Source: Juglans regia (Eukaryota; Streptophyta; Magnoliopsida; Fagales; Juglandaceae). From it: DNA of 64,000 bases. Location of the stretch: assembly GCF_001411555.2 (NCBI RefSeq), contig NC_049909.1, positions 17,470,623 to 17,534,622 of the forward strand. Direction: 5' to 3'. This document shows positions 21,837 through 33,248 of the stretch, piece by piece. Below the pieces are notes generated by a model. That model was not told where the DNA came from. It worked only from the letters and a program-made list of their open reading frames with translations, and did no database searches. The first letter of the stretch is position 1. Every line of letters begins with the position of its first letter. The translations under genes were made by a program, and so were the position numbers.

Positions 21837-23012
21837 GGTTTCAGGAAGGTTGATCCAGACCGATGGGAATTTGCAAATGAGGGCTTCTTGAGGGGCCAAA
21901 AACACCTGCTTAAGAGTATTAGTCGGCGAAAACCTGCTCATGGACATAGTCATCAACAGTCACAGCAATCACAAGAACAGAGTTCATCACTGGGAGCTTG
22001 TGTAGAGGTTGGGAAGTTTGGCCTGGAGGAAGAGGTTGAGAGGCTTAAGAGGGACAAGAATGTGCTTATGCAGGAACTTGTCAGGTTGAGGCAGCAGCAA
22101 CAGGCAACTGATAGTCAGCTGCAAACCATGGTGCAGCGTCTTCAGGGGATGGAGCAGAGGCATCAACAGGTGATGTCATTCCTGGCAAAGGCTGTGCAGA
22201 GTCCTGGCTTCTTGGCCCAGTTTATGCAGCAGCAAAATGAGAGCAACAAGCGCATGACTGAAGGCAGCAAAAAACGGAGGCTTAAGCAAGAAGATATTTC
22301 CGAGAGGGAAGATTCTCCTGCTCCTGATGGACAGATTGTTAAGTATCAACCACTAAAGAATGAGGCAACAAAGGCAATGCTCAGGCAGATTATGAAAATG
22401 GATGCTTCCTCCAGGCTGGAATCTTTTAACGACGAAGATGGTTTACTGATTGCCGATGGTCCATCATCGACCAGTGCAATGGACAGTGGGAGCTCTACAA
22501 GCCATGTATCAGGAGTGACTCTGCAAGAGGTCTCACCAACTTCTGAGAAAGTTGCAACTCCATTCCCAGTCCCAGATATGAGTCTGCTGGTTGGAGCACA
22601 AGATGCACCTTCCATTTCTGTTCCTGAGGCCAATTTAATCATGCCTGAGCTTTCTCAAATACCTGAAATGATGCCCGAAAGTATTGTGGACATTCCCAAG
22701 GAAAATTACATGGGACCTGAGACAGGCAATGGAGGATTTTTAGATCCCTCATTGGAAGTTAATGGGTCTCTTCCCATAGAAATGGATGATATCTCCCCAG
22801 ATTCTGACATTGATCTCTTTCTAAGTGATCCCAACTTTTGGGATGACCTTGTGCAAAGTCCAGTGCCGGAAGATATTGAATCAAATTCTGTGCACGGTAT
22901 GTTCAAGGAAAATGAAGCACAGCCAATGGAGAACGGATGGGACAATGTTCAGCATCTGGACAAGCTTACGAAACAAATGGGCCTTCTTACATCAGATATT
23001 AAAGAGGCCTGA
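21837..23012 (+). CDS. HSFA1: HSFA1-like copy A', exon 2 only (partial)
   Basis: The 391-codon second exon is the same as gene A exon 2 (7075-8250) at the protein level, beginning [12 protein letters not shown] after an intact acceptor (TTGAACAG). It carries the rest of the DNA-binding domain, HR-A/B, nuclear signal, AHA-type motif and export-like tail. Exon 1, the start codon, the leader and the upstream ORF are absent because the sequence starts inside intron 1 after an N gap. As drawn it cannot make an HSF. Either exon 1 lies in the unsequenced gap or, more likely, this is gene A assembled twice. Confidence 0.85.
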   Translation, partial: GFRKVDPDRWEFANEGFLRGQKHLLKSISRRKPAHGHSHQQSQQSQEQSSSLGACVEVGKFGLEEEVERLKRDKNVLMQELVRLRQQQQATDSQLQTMVQRLQGMEQRHQQVMSFLAKAVQSPGFLAQFMQQQNESNKRMTEGSKKRRLKQEDISEREDSPAPDGQIVKYQPLKNEATKAMLRQIMKMDASSRLESFNDEDGLLIADGPSSTSAMDSGSSTSHVSGVTLQEVSPTSEKVATPFPVPDMSLLVGAQDAPSISVPEANLIMPELSQIPEMMPESIVDIPKENYMGPETGNGGFLDPSLEVNGSLPIEMDDISPDSDIDLFLSDPNFWDDLVQSPVPEDIESNSVHGMFKENEAQPMENGWDNVQHLDKLTKQMGLLTSDIKEA

Positions 23013-23726
23013 TATTGGTTACTACATGTACATTAGTTTCACTCATCGGATGAGGTAATACTAATCGTCTTTCTAATCATGCAATCCTCTTGTTTTGGTC
23101 TTTGGAAGAGCAGCTAAGGCCCCTTGTCTCTGTTCACCCTTGCTTTGTTTTGCTCATATGGAGACCCTTAATTTAGTTTTTTTGGTTCTTTTCTCTGAAT
23201 CCTCCTTTACCTCATGTTGATGATGTGTGCAGTGACTCGATGGGATAAGTATTGTAACTGGCTATAGCTCTAATTTTATGTTCCTTTATACGAGTTGATG
23301 TCCTGCTCTAGCTAGGCATGGCCTTTGTTTGAAAGAATGAATGGTAATGGATGCTTTGCTGAAAAAAATAATAATTTGAGTCTAGATTATTTTACTAGAT
23401 TACATTTCCCTTCTGTAAAATACGAATTTTTGTTCATAGTTATCTGAAACATTGGCAGTAAATATATGATCCTTCTAAAGTTTGACCTGGTGAATGTACA
23501 TTCTGGAACATACTACTGGAGGTTGGAGTTATTTGGTTGAGGGACAATTGTTGAAACAATTATCCTAAAGGGAGCACATGTAGGTCTGATCTCTTTAGGG
23601 TCATAGGGACCTAATATGGATAGTCATAAGCAGCCCAAGCAAAATCCATCTTCAACTTGAAATGATATTAGTGGAAACGATACTTCTACTGAAACCTGTG
23701 GGTGATTAAATTTGGAAGCTTTAGGA

Positions 23727-23878
23727 GTTCTGCTATATATAGTCACTTTTGCATACTCCTTGCGCACTCCACTGATGTGATTGGCCAAAGCAATTATTTT
23801 ATATTAAAAAAAGTTACACAGCCAATCAAATTAATGGAGTGCACAAAGAATACGCAAAAGTGACTGCACATAGAATTT
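23727..23878. mobile_element. Hairpin MITE, A' flank copy
   Basis: Identical by eye to 8965-9116. Confidence 0.6.
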
Positions 23879-25131
23879 TTGTTATTTTTGTGGTACGATT
23901 TGATTTGCAATATTCAGATCTGTAATTTTTTCTTACAAATTTAATCAAGCCACATCAGCAGTATGCAGTGTGTGTACTATACATCGGCTCATGAATAGAA
24001 TTTTCCTTGTGCATGATTCTTAGAATAGCCTACAGATATTGGAGCTTCGTACTTTTAGCAAGATGAATTGAATTTCTCGGATATATGATTCTTTCTGATC
24101 TATAGATGCGGATCCTCTCCAATGGCTTTGCAGCTTGTAAGAAAACCCTTACCAAGGATAGCGCCATAAGCTGATGCAGGATCTTCCTACGCAACAAGAT
24201 CATGCTTGCTGATGGTACACTTTAGCGTAAAAAATATATGCTTGCCACTGAAAAAAGAGGGTGTTATTACTAGCGTGAAATTATTAATTCTATTTTATTT
24301 TTTGTTCTGTTTAGAACTTGATTGTGGAGTTATTTTAGCCTCTTTCTTCTTTGATTACTAATTTAGTGGACTATTTATATAGAGTAAAAAGGATGAAATA
24401 TTTTCGTTATTTTAATTTGATTTAATGTATGAGATGTTTTAGAAGTGATAATTTTTATCAATAAATTACATTTGTAGAGGATATAAGTCTGTTAATATGT
24501 TAAAATCTGATTATTTTTAAAACCTTAAAAGGATGTTCAAATCATAATGGATTAACTGATCTTGATCCTACTCACCCAATGAATTAAATGTATATCAGTT
24601 CTTGTCATCTTGAGTTTTTATTTTAATTTTAGAATCTTCCGTCAAAACTCTTGTTTAATTCCTAACAATCTACTTGTAGCGTGGCATCAATCAATTATAA
24701 TTTTAAGAAATGATATTTGTAATTCTAGTGCAAGTCTCCCATATTCTCTCTGACAAAAGTAGATAAATTTGAAATTTATATGAAAAAATTATTTTTTTTA
24801 ATGATAAACCCTCTTTAGAAATGTATCTAGCTATAATGTACAAGTCTCTTGGAATGATAATGAAAAAAATGAAATTTAAGTTTTTAAAAGTATTTTAAAC
24901 TTAAGAAAAAAATAAAATAAATTAGTAAATAAATATTCAAATTCAGATTGTTTAAAAAGAATAAAGAATTAATATGGAATTTTAATACATTTCATTTCTT
25001 GTTTTTTTCCTTTTATTGACTTATTTAATTTAACTTCTTTGAAAACATAAGGCTTGTTTTAAATAATTTTTAATTCATTAAAACTATTTTATCTTTTTAT
25101 TGGTTTTTAGAGAGATGATATACATGTCAAG

Positions 25132-25871
25132 TAGGGCTGTACGAAACCGACGAGACCGATCGAAATCGGCCGCCGGAATTTGGAACTAGTCAAACTTGGT
25201 GGAGAACTAGTCGGCCGACAATAGAAAATGTTGCAAATCAACGTCAGCTGGTTCGGTCTCGACTTAAACCAACCAATATAATATATTTATATATTCTTTA
25301 TATATATCTTTAAGTAAAATAACATTGATTCGTTTAAGTGAATTAAACAGCATCGTTTTACACTAACGGTTTAAAAAAAAAAGTTAATATGAAACAACGT
25401 TTTACACCTCTTCTTCTCATGATTCTCTTTCTCTTTTTCAGACTTTCTCTCTCCTCTCTCATGTACCAGTCGATAGCCTCTCTCCATGCAAATGCTACCC
25501 CAACATGTCCCTCTGCTAGCCAGTGGCATCCATTCTGATTGGTAGAAACCAACTCCCTTCGTTTACCTCTCATATGTCTCTCATCTATTCACTTATGGAA
25601 AAATCTGAAAGTTTCAGGTGATGCTCGTTTCAACTTTTCCTTTGGATTCTTTGGAGTTGATTTGTTGCGAACTTATGAATCTTGTGGATTTGTGATGTAG
25701 CACGTTGGGATCGAATTCAAGTAGAAATTATAGGGTTCAAAACCAACCCCCAAACTGTCGAATCGATCGTAACTGACTGTCGAATTCCAACCGTCTCTCT
25801 CTCTCTCTCTGTTGACCGATTCAGTCAATATTGGCATCTTAAAAACATGTTAGGTTTGGTTTTCAGCCCTA
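25132..25871. mobile_element. Non-autonomous hAT element, second copy
   Basis: Same ends (TAGGGCTG / CAGCCCTA) and near-duplicate 8-mers as 10370-11105, with several substitutions and a longer CT run. It lies inside the part of the repeat where divergence begins. Confidence 0.8.
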
Positions 25872-26421
25872 GTGTCAAGTTTTAATTGATTGCCATATAA
25901 CATTAATATTATACCTGGCATGATTTAATTGCTGATTTTAGATAACCTAATAAGTATTAAGTAAGCAAAAATCATGAACTGATTTTCTTTGCACTATATT
26001 TTATTAGTATGAAATTATTCTGATATGTTATATTTTAACTAATTCATATGTTTATTATTTAAACAGATGGCAACTAAAAATATGGCATAAGAAATATAAT
26101 AGAAAATACTTTAAAATTATAAAATTATTTTTATTATAAAATATATTTATTATATTATATAAAATTATATTATTTTATAATTTTATTTTTATAAAATCTC
26201 TTTATAACTATAACTATTCTCAATATGATAATATGCCGTGTGATCTCAAAATAAACACTCAATAATGAATTCTAAAAAGAGAATTACTTTTTTCTTTTTC
26301 TCAATAGAAGCTGCTTTTTTTTTTCCTTTCAAAATGCTTGTCCGAGACCTTACATCTCGGAGCCATAGCACGCTGTCTTTCTGCATTCGGTAAGGGACAA
26401 ACTGACTGACTAATTTGGTAA

Positions 26422-26637
26422 GGATACTAGGATAGTGCTAGCGGGCCGCGCTGTGCATACTGCTGCTCTATTTCATATATTATTTTTTTAATCATTTTAA
26501 TCATTAAAAAAAATAAAAAATAAAAAATCATCTTTCTCTTAATTATTAAAAAAAGAATTATTATTTTTTTATAAATAACCATTTTTTTAATCATTAAATC
26601 AAAAAATTAAAATAATTGAAGATAATTTTGAAGGGCT
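26422..26637. mobile_element. 216-bp insertion with 9-bp target duplication upstream of B'
   Basis: Flanked by ATTTGGTAA at 26413-26421 and 26638-26646. Same element as 11631-11853, with small indels in its A/T runs. Confidence 0.8.
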
Positions 26638-26801
26638 ATTTGGTAAATTCACAACGTCATCCGGTCGTCACAAAAAATCAACCCACAAAAGGGCATTCTG
26701 CTTCTTGCCCGATTCCACCGTCTTCACCGCCTCCAACATACCTGCGTCCCCTCTCTCTCTCGCTCCCTCCCTCCAATCTACGGTTTAAGTTTACCCCTCC
26801 G

Positions 26802-26837
26802 ATGACAGCGTACATTGTGACCCTCCTAAAACCCTAA
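26802..26837 (+). promoter_or_regulatory. Upstream ORF in B' leader (11 codons)
   Basis: Same start, length and stop as the other two copies; reads MTAYIVTLLKP. One T-to-G change turns Leu 6 into Val. It ends 42 nt before the B' start codon. Confidence 0.55.
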
Positions 26838-26879
26838 GAAAGAAAATTCCTCAATCCGCTTGTCTTTCAAGACTCAACT

Positions 26880-29800
26880 ATGTCCGGAGTCGATAATGAA
26901 GGCGAGGCGTCTGGCTTAAAAGGTGGAGGCGGCAGTGATCATCCGGCACCAGCGCCGATGCCGAGCGCGAACGCCCCGCCGCCGTTCCTAAGTAAGACGT
27001 ACGACATGGTCGATGACTCCGCCACCGACCGAATAGTGTCATGGAGCCCCACGAACAACAGCTTCGTGGTGTGGAACCCGCCCGAGTTCGCCAGGGACCT
27101 CCTGCCCAAGTACTTCAAGCACAACAACTTCTCCAGCTTTGTCAGGCAGCTCAACACCTACGTATATGCCTTCCCCTATATATCCGTAGCTTTCCTCAAC
27201 TTCTCGTCGCTCTTCTTTTTATTGCTTTGAATTGTGCGAGTGTGCGTGATTTGTATGATCACGATCATGATGAGTACAGTAGTGGAATTAAGAATTAGTT
27301 TCAGCAGTGGAGTAGAGATCACCCTGTAGAAATGACAACAATTAGGGTTATTATAGAAGCTCTCTTCTGGTTTGTGGGAAGGCCAGGGATCTACTTATAC
27401 AAAAAACGAAGAGAGAGAGAGAGAGAGAGAGAAGGCGGGGGATGGGAAATTAGCATTAGAAAAATTATAGCCATAAGCTCCACACTCCAGCATACCACTT
27501 AAAAAGATCTGATTTTATTCTTTTACCCTGATATTTCATATTATATTTTGAATTCATTGTTTTGTTTTCTTTTTGTATGAGGTTCTTCAACTGCGATCAT
27601 TCTGTTTTTTTAAGTAACAAGAATTCCATCAAAAAGGACAAAAGCTCAGTCCATGTAAATTAAGTTCTAATTTAGGGCTAGATTTTTGTGCGCATGGTTG
27701 TTACCGCTGTTTGGTTGCTGAAAATTTAATGAAAAAAGGGAAAATAAGAAACTGAATGAATGGATTATGGTCCTTTTTGTACGGCTTATATGTTTTGAAA
27801 CTTATGTACTTGTTGCAACAAGTGCGACAGTCTTGTTGATGATTGGATACTATGCTGTCTCCGAAACAATGAAAAGTTTGTTTAAATTGAAGTTTTGATA
27901 TCTCGTCTTCCTGCATTTTTATCAGCAACCAAATGGAGCAGAAGTGGGAGAAAAGGAAAAGGAAGCGAGTCTCAGGTTGATCACGACCTGATCACTTGGT
28001 TAAAAATGATTTTATCTTGTCGTTTGATCTTGTTTTTTCATTTGGTAGCCAAGGTATAGCTGAATGCAAGGCAACCATATGAATTGATTAAAGAGGATCT
28101 GGATACACCTCTTGAAGTATTTGAAAGAGCCTCAGAGAGATTACTAATGGATGGGACGTGGAAATTCTTTTTATTTGCTTTTGATGATAAAAGCATTCCG
28201 TAGTTCAATTGAAAAGGGTTGAAGGTGTTCGGACTTGATCACGAGTATGGTGGTTTCCATTCAAACTGGCGGTCATCATTGGTGCCCTGAGGCTGGCATG
28301 TTGTTTTGTCCAGTTCAGATGGGATATAAGTAAGACTGGGGTCCAAGAAGCTTAGATTTTCTTGGGATGTGAGTTGAGTTGTGAAGGCAATCATGTTCTT
28401 TGCATTCCAATAAAATTTCTTCGGCATAAGGCATAGGTGGCTGAAATTGGTTGCGTGTTGAAAAATCTATTATAAATCAGTAAAGATAAGAGAAAGAATG
28501 TTCTGTAGTATCATAAGGAGAAAGTTTGTAAACTAGAATGTGAAGATGTTGAGTTTTGAAGTTCCTATTGCATTCATACTTTTTGAAGGTTTATTAGTTA
28601 AAAGAAATAAGATGGCTGTGGTATATTGGTTTATAGAATTTAGGTTAACTAGAATGTCTTCTGATAAAATGGAACATTGTAATGGAGGATGTGCAACCAA
28701 AAATCAAAGATCGATAGAATGTAGGCTTCGGTTCCTGTGGGATAAAATGTTAGGATGGAAACTCATTCTATGTAATGGATCTCAAAGTGATTTGTTTGCT
28801 TTTGGCGTATCGAGAATTTTGTCTTGTAAAAAGGGTAGAATTTGACACAAGCACATAGATTTTTTTATGGATCTGCGAATGTAATTTACTTTTGAATAGA
28901 CGTATTCAAAACCTACCATTATATATGACTTGTGGCAGTTAGCAAGAGTTTTATGAAAGACTGCAATTCTATCCGATTATGTCCCTTTCATTTGGTCTGT
29001 TTCCTCTTGATTCTTCCTGCTTACAAAACACCATAATGGATTGTGGGGGATTGGGATTCTTATTCGGCATTTCATTGCACACTATTTAAACACTGCCCCA
29101 AGTGGCATTAGTCCTTTTTTTAATGAAGTATTGCATATTTCGTCCCTGTAGTTTAACTTTGCCATGTCGTTGCAATAGTTATATTTCAGTAGTTCCAACA
29201 TTTCTATGGCCCTGTTGCAAGTGTATGTGGTTTTGAAATCAGTCCATTGCTCCTAGTTTATGAACTTGATGAGGATCATGTACAGAATTGAATTACTTCA
29301 TAAAATTTTGATATGCAGGAAAAGTTTATGTACATTTTCAGTCTTATTTTTTAAATGTAACTAAAAGCATTTTTTATTACTACTGTTATTTTTTCAAAAA
29401 TTTAGATAGAGAATTTACTTGTTTGGTCCATTGATTTGTGCTTTGCCCCCACCGGGTTTGTTAATTTTTTTGTCAACATTTGTTGAACAGGGTTTCAGGA
29501 AGGTTGATCCAGACCGCTGGGAATTTGCAAATGAGGGTTTTTTGAGGGGCCAAAAACACCTGCTTAAGGGTATTAGTCGGCGAAAACCTGCCCATGGACA
29601 TAGTCATCAACAGCCACAGCAATCAAATGAACAGAGTTCATCAATGAGAGCTTGTGTAGAGGTTGGGAAGTTTGGTCTAGAGGAAGAGGTCGAGAGGCTT
29701 AAGAGGGACAAGAATGTGCTTATGCAGGAACTTGTCAAGTTGAGGCAGCAACAACAGGCTACTGATAGTCAGCTGCAAACCATGGTGCAGCGTCTTCAGG

Positions 29801-30678
29801 GGATGGAGCAGAGGCAGCAACAGGTGATGTCATTTCTGGCAAAAGCTATGCAGAGTCCTGGCTTCTTGGCCCAGTTTGTGCAGCAGCAAAATGAGAGCAA
29901 CAAGCGCATAACTGAAGGAAACAAAAAACGGAGGCTTAAACAGGAAGATATTTCCGAGAGTGAAGATTCTCCTGTTCCTGATGGTCAGATTGTTAAGTAT
30001 CAACCAATAACAAATGAGGCGACAAAGGCAATGCTCAGGCGGATTATGAAAACGGATGCGTCCTCCAGGCTGGAATCTTTTAATGACAAAGATGGTTTCC
30101 TGATTGCTGATAGTCCATCATCGGTCAATGCAATGGACAGTGTGAGCTCTACAAGCCGTGTATCAGGAGTGACTCTGCAAGAGGTCCCACCAACTTCATC
30201 TCATAGTGTAACTTCCGACAAAGTTGCAACTCCATTCCCAGATATGAGTCTGCTGGTTGGGGCCCAAGATGCACCTTCCATTTCTGTTCCTGAGGCCGAT
30301 ATAATCATGCCTGAGCTGTCTCAAATACCTGAAATGATGCCGGAAAGTATCATGCGCATTCCCAAGGATAATTACATGGGACCTGAGACCGGCAATGGTG
30401 GATTTATAGATCCCACATTGGAAGTTAATGGGTCTCTTCCCATAGAAATTGATTATATCTCCCCAGATGCAGATATTGATCTCTTTCTAAGCGATCCTAA
30501 CTTTTGGGATGACCTTGTGCAAAGTCCAGTGCTGGAAGATATTGAATCAAATTCTGTGCAGGGTATGTCCAAGGAAAATGAAGAACAGCCAATGGAGAAT
30601 AGATGGGACAATGTTCAGCATATGGACAAGCTTACGAAACAAATGGACCTTCTTACATCAGATATCAAAGAGGATTGA
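26880..30678 (+). CDS. HSFA1: Heat stress transcription factor class A1, copy B'
   Basis: Exons 26880-27161 and 29491-30678 encode 489 aa. It differs from copy B at two residues that I can see: Arg14 to Lys in the Gly-rich N-terminus, and Pro442 to Leu just after the AHA-type motif. There are also a few silent changes. Splice sites, the DNA-binding domain, HR-A/B, nuclear signal and C-terminal motifs are unchanged. This level of difference is what one expects between two alleles of gene B. Unlike B, its 3' flank is complete and runs on into unique sequence towards the kinase gene. Confidence 0.9.
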
Positions 30679-31329
30679 TATTGGTTACTACTTGTACACT
30701 AGTATACTCATCGGATGAGGTAATACTAATCATCTTTTTAATCATGCAATCATCTTGTTTGTCATTGGAAGAGCAGCTAATCTCTGTTCACCCTAGCTTT
30801 GTTTTGCATATATGGAGACCCTTAATTTAGTTTTTACTATCTTTCTTCTTCTTTTTTGTGGATTTTCCTTTATCTCATGTTGGTGCTGCTTGCAGAGGCT
30901 ATAGCTATGGTTTTATGTTCCTTTATAGGAGTTGATGTCCTGCTCTAGTTAGGCATGGCCTTTGTTCAAAAGAATGCATGGTAATGGATGCTTTGTTAAA
31001 AATAAAAAATATATAATAATAATAATAGTAATAGTAATAATAATCTGAGTCTTGTAGTCCACGTTCAGAATATTTTACTAGATTAAATTACCCTTCTGTA
31101 AAATACACACTTTTGTTCGTAGTTATTTGGAACATTTAAAGTAAATATATGATCCTTCGGAAGTTTGACGTGGTGAATATGCATTATGGAACATACTATT
31201 GGATGTTTGAGTTGTGTGTGATAAGTAGAGGTTCGAGTTATTTGGCATGCGCATTTCCTTGGTCTAGGACATGCATTTCCTTGGTCTAGAATGTCCTATG
31301 AACACTAGTCATTGGATTGTGTGGTTAAG

Positions 31330-31775
31330 TGTGATACCCCATATGATATGGATAAGGGTAGGTGGTGTATGAGATTCCACATTGCTTGGGAAAGGGAAGT
31401 TCTTGCTCTTTATAAGGTTCCAATGGGGCTCCAATTGTATCATTGACTAGTCCTTTTGGAGTATAGGCCATGTGGTTTGAGCCTTCCATTGGGGCGTTAC
31501 AAATGGTATCAGAGCCAGTCTCAACTAGAAATGTGGGACTTGAGCCATGCCACCTACAATAGATAGGCCCGACGAGGATGTCGGGAATTTAAGGGGGGTA
31601 GATTGTGATACCCCATATGATATGGATAAGGGTAGATGGTGTATGGGATCTCACATTGCTTGAGAAAGAGAAGTTCTTGCTCTTTATAAGGTTCCAATGG
31701 GGCTCCAATTTTATCATTGACTAGTCCTTTTGAAGTATAAGCTATGTGGTTTGGGCCTTCCATTGGGGCGTTACA
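31330..31775 (+). mobile_element. Complete TRIM retrotransposon (446 bp)
   Basis: Two 172-bp LTRs (31330-31501 and 31604-31775) begin TGTGATACCCC and end GGGGCGTTACA, so they have TG...CA ends. The 102-bp interior starts with a primer-binding site for initiator tRNA-Met (TGGTATCAGAGCC, from 31504) and ends with the purine tract AAGGGGGGTAGAT (31591-31603). The target duplication TTAAG is perfect (31325-31329 and 31776-31780). The LTRs contain a TATA-like CTTTATAAG. There is no protein-coding capacity, which defines a TRIM; it would depend on enzymes from another element. The LTRs differ at only a handful of bases, so it is fairly young. It inserted in the 3' flank of the HSFA1 B' copy. Confidence 0.92.
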
Positions 31776-31780
31776 TTAAG

Positions 31781-33230
31781 GGACAGTTGTTGAAACAGTT
31801 ATCATAAAGGGTGCACATGCAGGCCTCATATCTTTTCGGTTCATAGGGACCTAATGTGGATAATCATAAGCATCCCGAGCAAAACCCATTGATACCTTAA
31901 AGTGATATTATTGGAAATGATACTTCTTTAGAAACCTGTGGTTGGGGAAGCTTGAAGTTCTTGGTGAGAAAACATATATGTCAAAGGTTAAATGAACACA
32001 GAATAAGACTTTACCCAAGCCTAGAATTTTGAGTTTGACAGGATGCTACCTGTTCAAAGTTCGATCAGAACTTAGTAGGTTTCCGCATGATTATTTGAAG
32101 AGAAGTGACATTCATCATCATTTTAATAATCATCCCCAATATAGCATCAAATGATTGGAAAATTGTTTGTTATCATTTACTTTATCTTCCAAGTCATTTG
32201 ATACCACATAAGGGCAGATATTGGAGCTTTATATGTTTTAGAATTTCTCAGAGATATGATTTTTATCCATTCTATAGACCGATCCTCCAATGGTTTTGCT
32301 TGTAAGAAAATCCTTCCCAAGGATAGCCATAAGCTGATGCAGGGCATTGCTACACAGCAAGATCATTTTGATCTTAAATCTTAGGCTCTTTTTATTGTGA
32401 ACTTTTGGTCTATTCTATACATGGTGACTTGGAAACGTTCAAGTCATCAAAAGCATTTGCCACTGCAAAAAAAGGTGTTCACGGTTTATTATCACTAGTC
32501 GTGGAATTGTTAAACTATTATTTTTATTCTATATTCATCACTACTCGTGAAATTATTGACTATTAATTTTATTTTTATTTTGTTTTTAACCTGCTTGTAA
32601 AGTTTACCAATTTTAGTGGATTATATACATAGGAAAGGCGATGAAAGATTGTAGATGTAAAAACCGTAGTGTTCTTGACCTTTAATATAGAGAGACAGAC
32701 ATAAATGACATAGTTCAACAGAAGCCAACATCTTTATGAGAGCAAGAAAGCCTCGAGCGAATGCCAAATGTTTCCATTTTCCTCTTTGCAAAGAAAACTG
32801 TCGTCTTGATACGTGCCTGAATAGGAGCAAATGATCAGGCCCTCTTGTCAGCTAATGGCAATCCATAGTACCCTATAAACCTTCTGTTAGTTAAGGGAAA
32901 AGCGGCCTCTACATGGTTTTGCCTTCCATTTCGGCTTTTCTGATCCTTATAAATCTGATTTCTAGATCCTGCAGGCATGATCCCTATATCTTCCAATCAT
33001 ATCCCATGAGTTAGTGATCAAAATTGTTCATAAAAATAGGGTGTCCGGTTAATTACTTTAAGTAGAAAAGAGTTGTGAGAAGTACACGTGGCAATGTGAA
33101 GACTCACCTAAAAAACTAACTTTTCTATTCTCCGATCTGCTTGTGGCTTCTCTTACACACTTCAATCCCATTTATTAATAGTTTAATACTCGTCAGATTG
33201 AGTTCTATGCTTCTCTTAAATACATAGAGA
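31781..33230. other. HSFA1 flank and upstream region of the kinase gene
   Basis: The first part (to about 32370) is similar in patches to the gene A 3' flank (8780-9480), a relic of the A/B duplication. The rest has no gene I recognise. A clear TATA box for the kinase gene is not obvious. Confidence 0.5.
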
Positions 33231-33248
33231 GTGAAGAAGTATAAGGGA

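Larger units (their letters stand above)
18246..31298 (+). repeat. Near-identical second copy of the HSFA1 A-B unit
   Basis: This block corresponds to 3481-16526. Between 3511 and 10275 (copy 18272-25037) I found only one difference, an extra T in a T-run near 19500, plus a shorter AG run at the edge. From 10276/25038 onward substitutions and small indels appear regularly (roughly one percent). The block starts right after an N gap, and the first unit ends at one. This pattern suits a duplicated haplotype or contig overlap better than an old duplication. Gene-level entries inside it are listed separately. Confidence 0.85.

Noticed and set aside
33231..33248. GTG at 33231 as the MKK start
   Set aside because: Plant nuclear genes start at ATG; the first in-frame ATG is 33249, and the family-like start is 33283 in a shifted frame.
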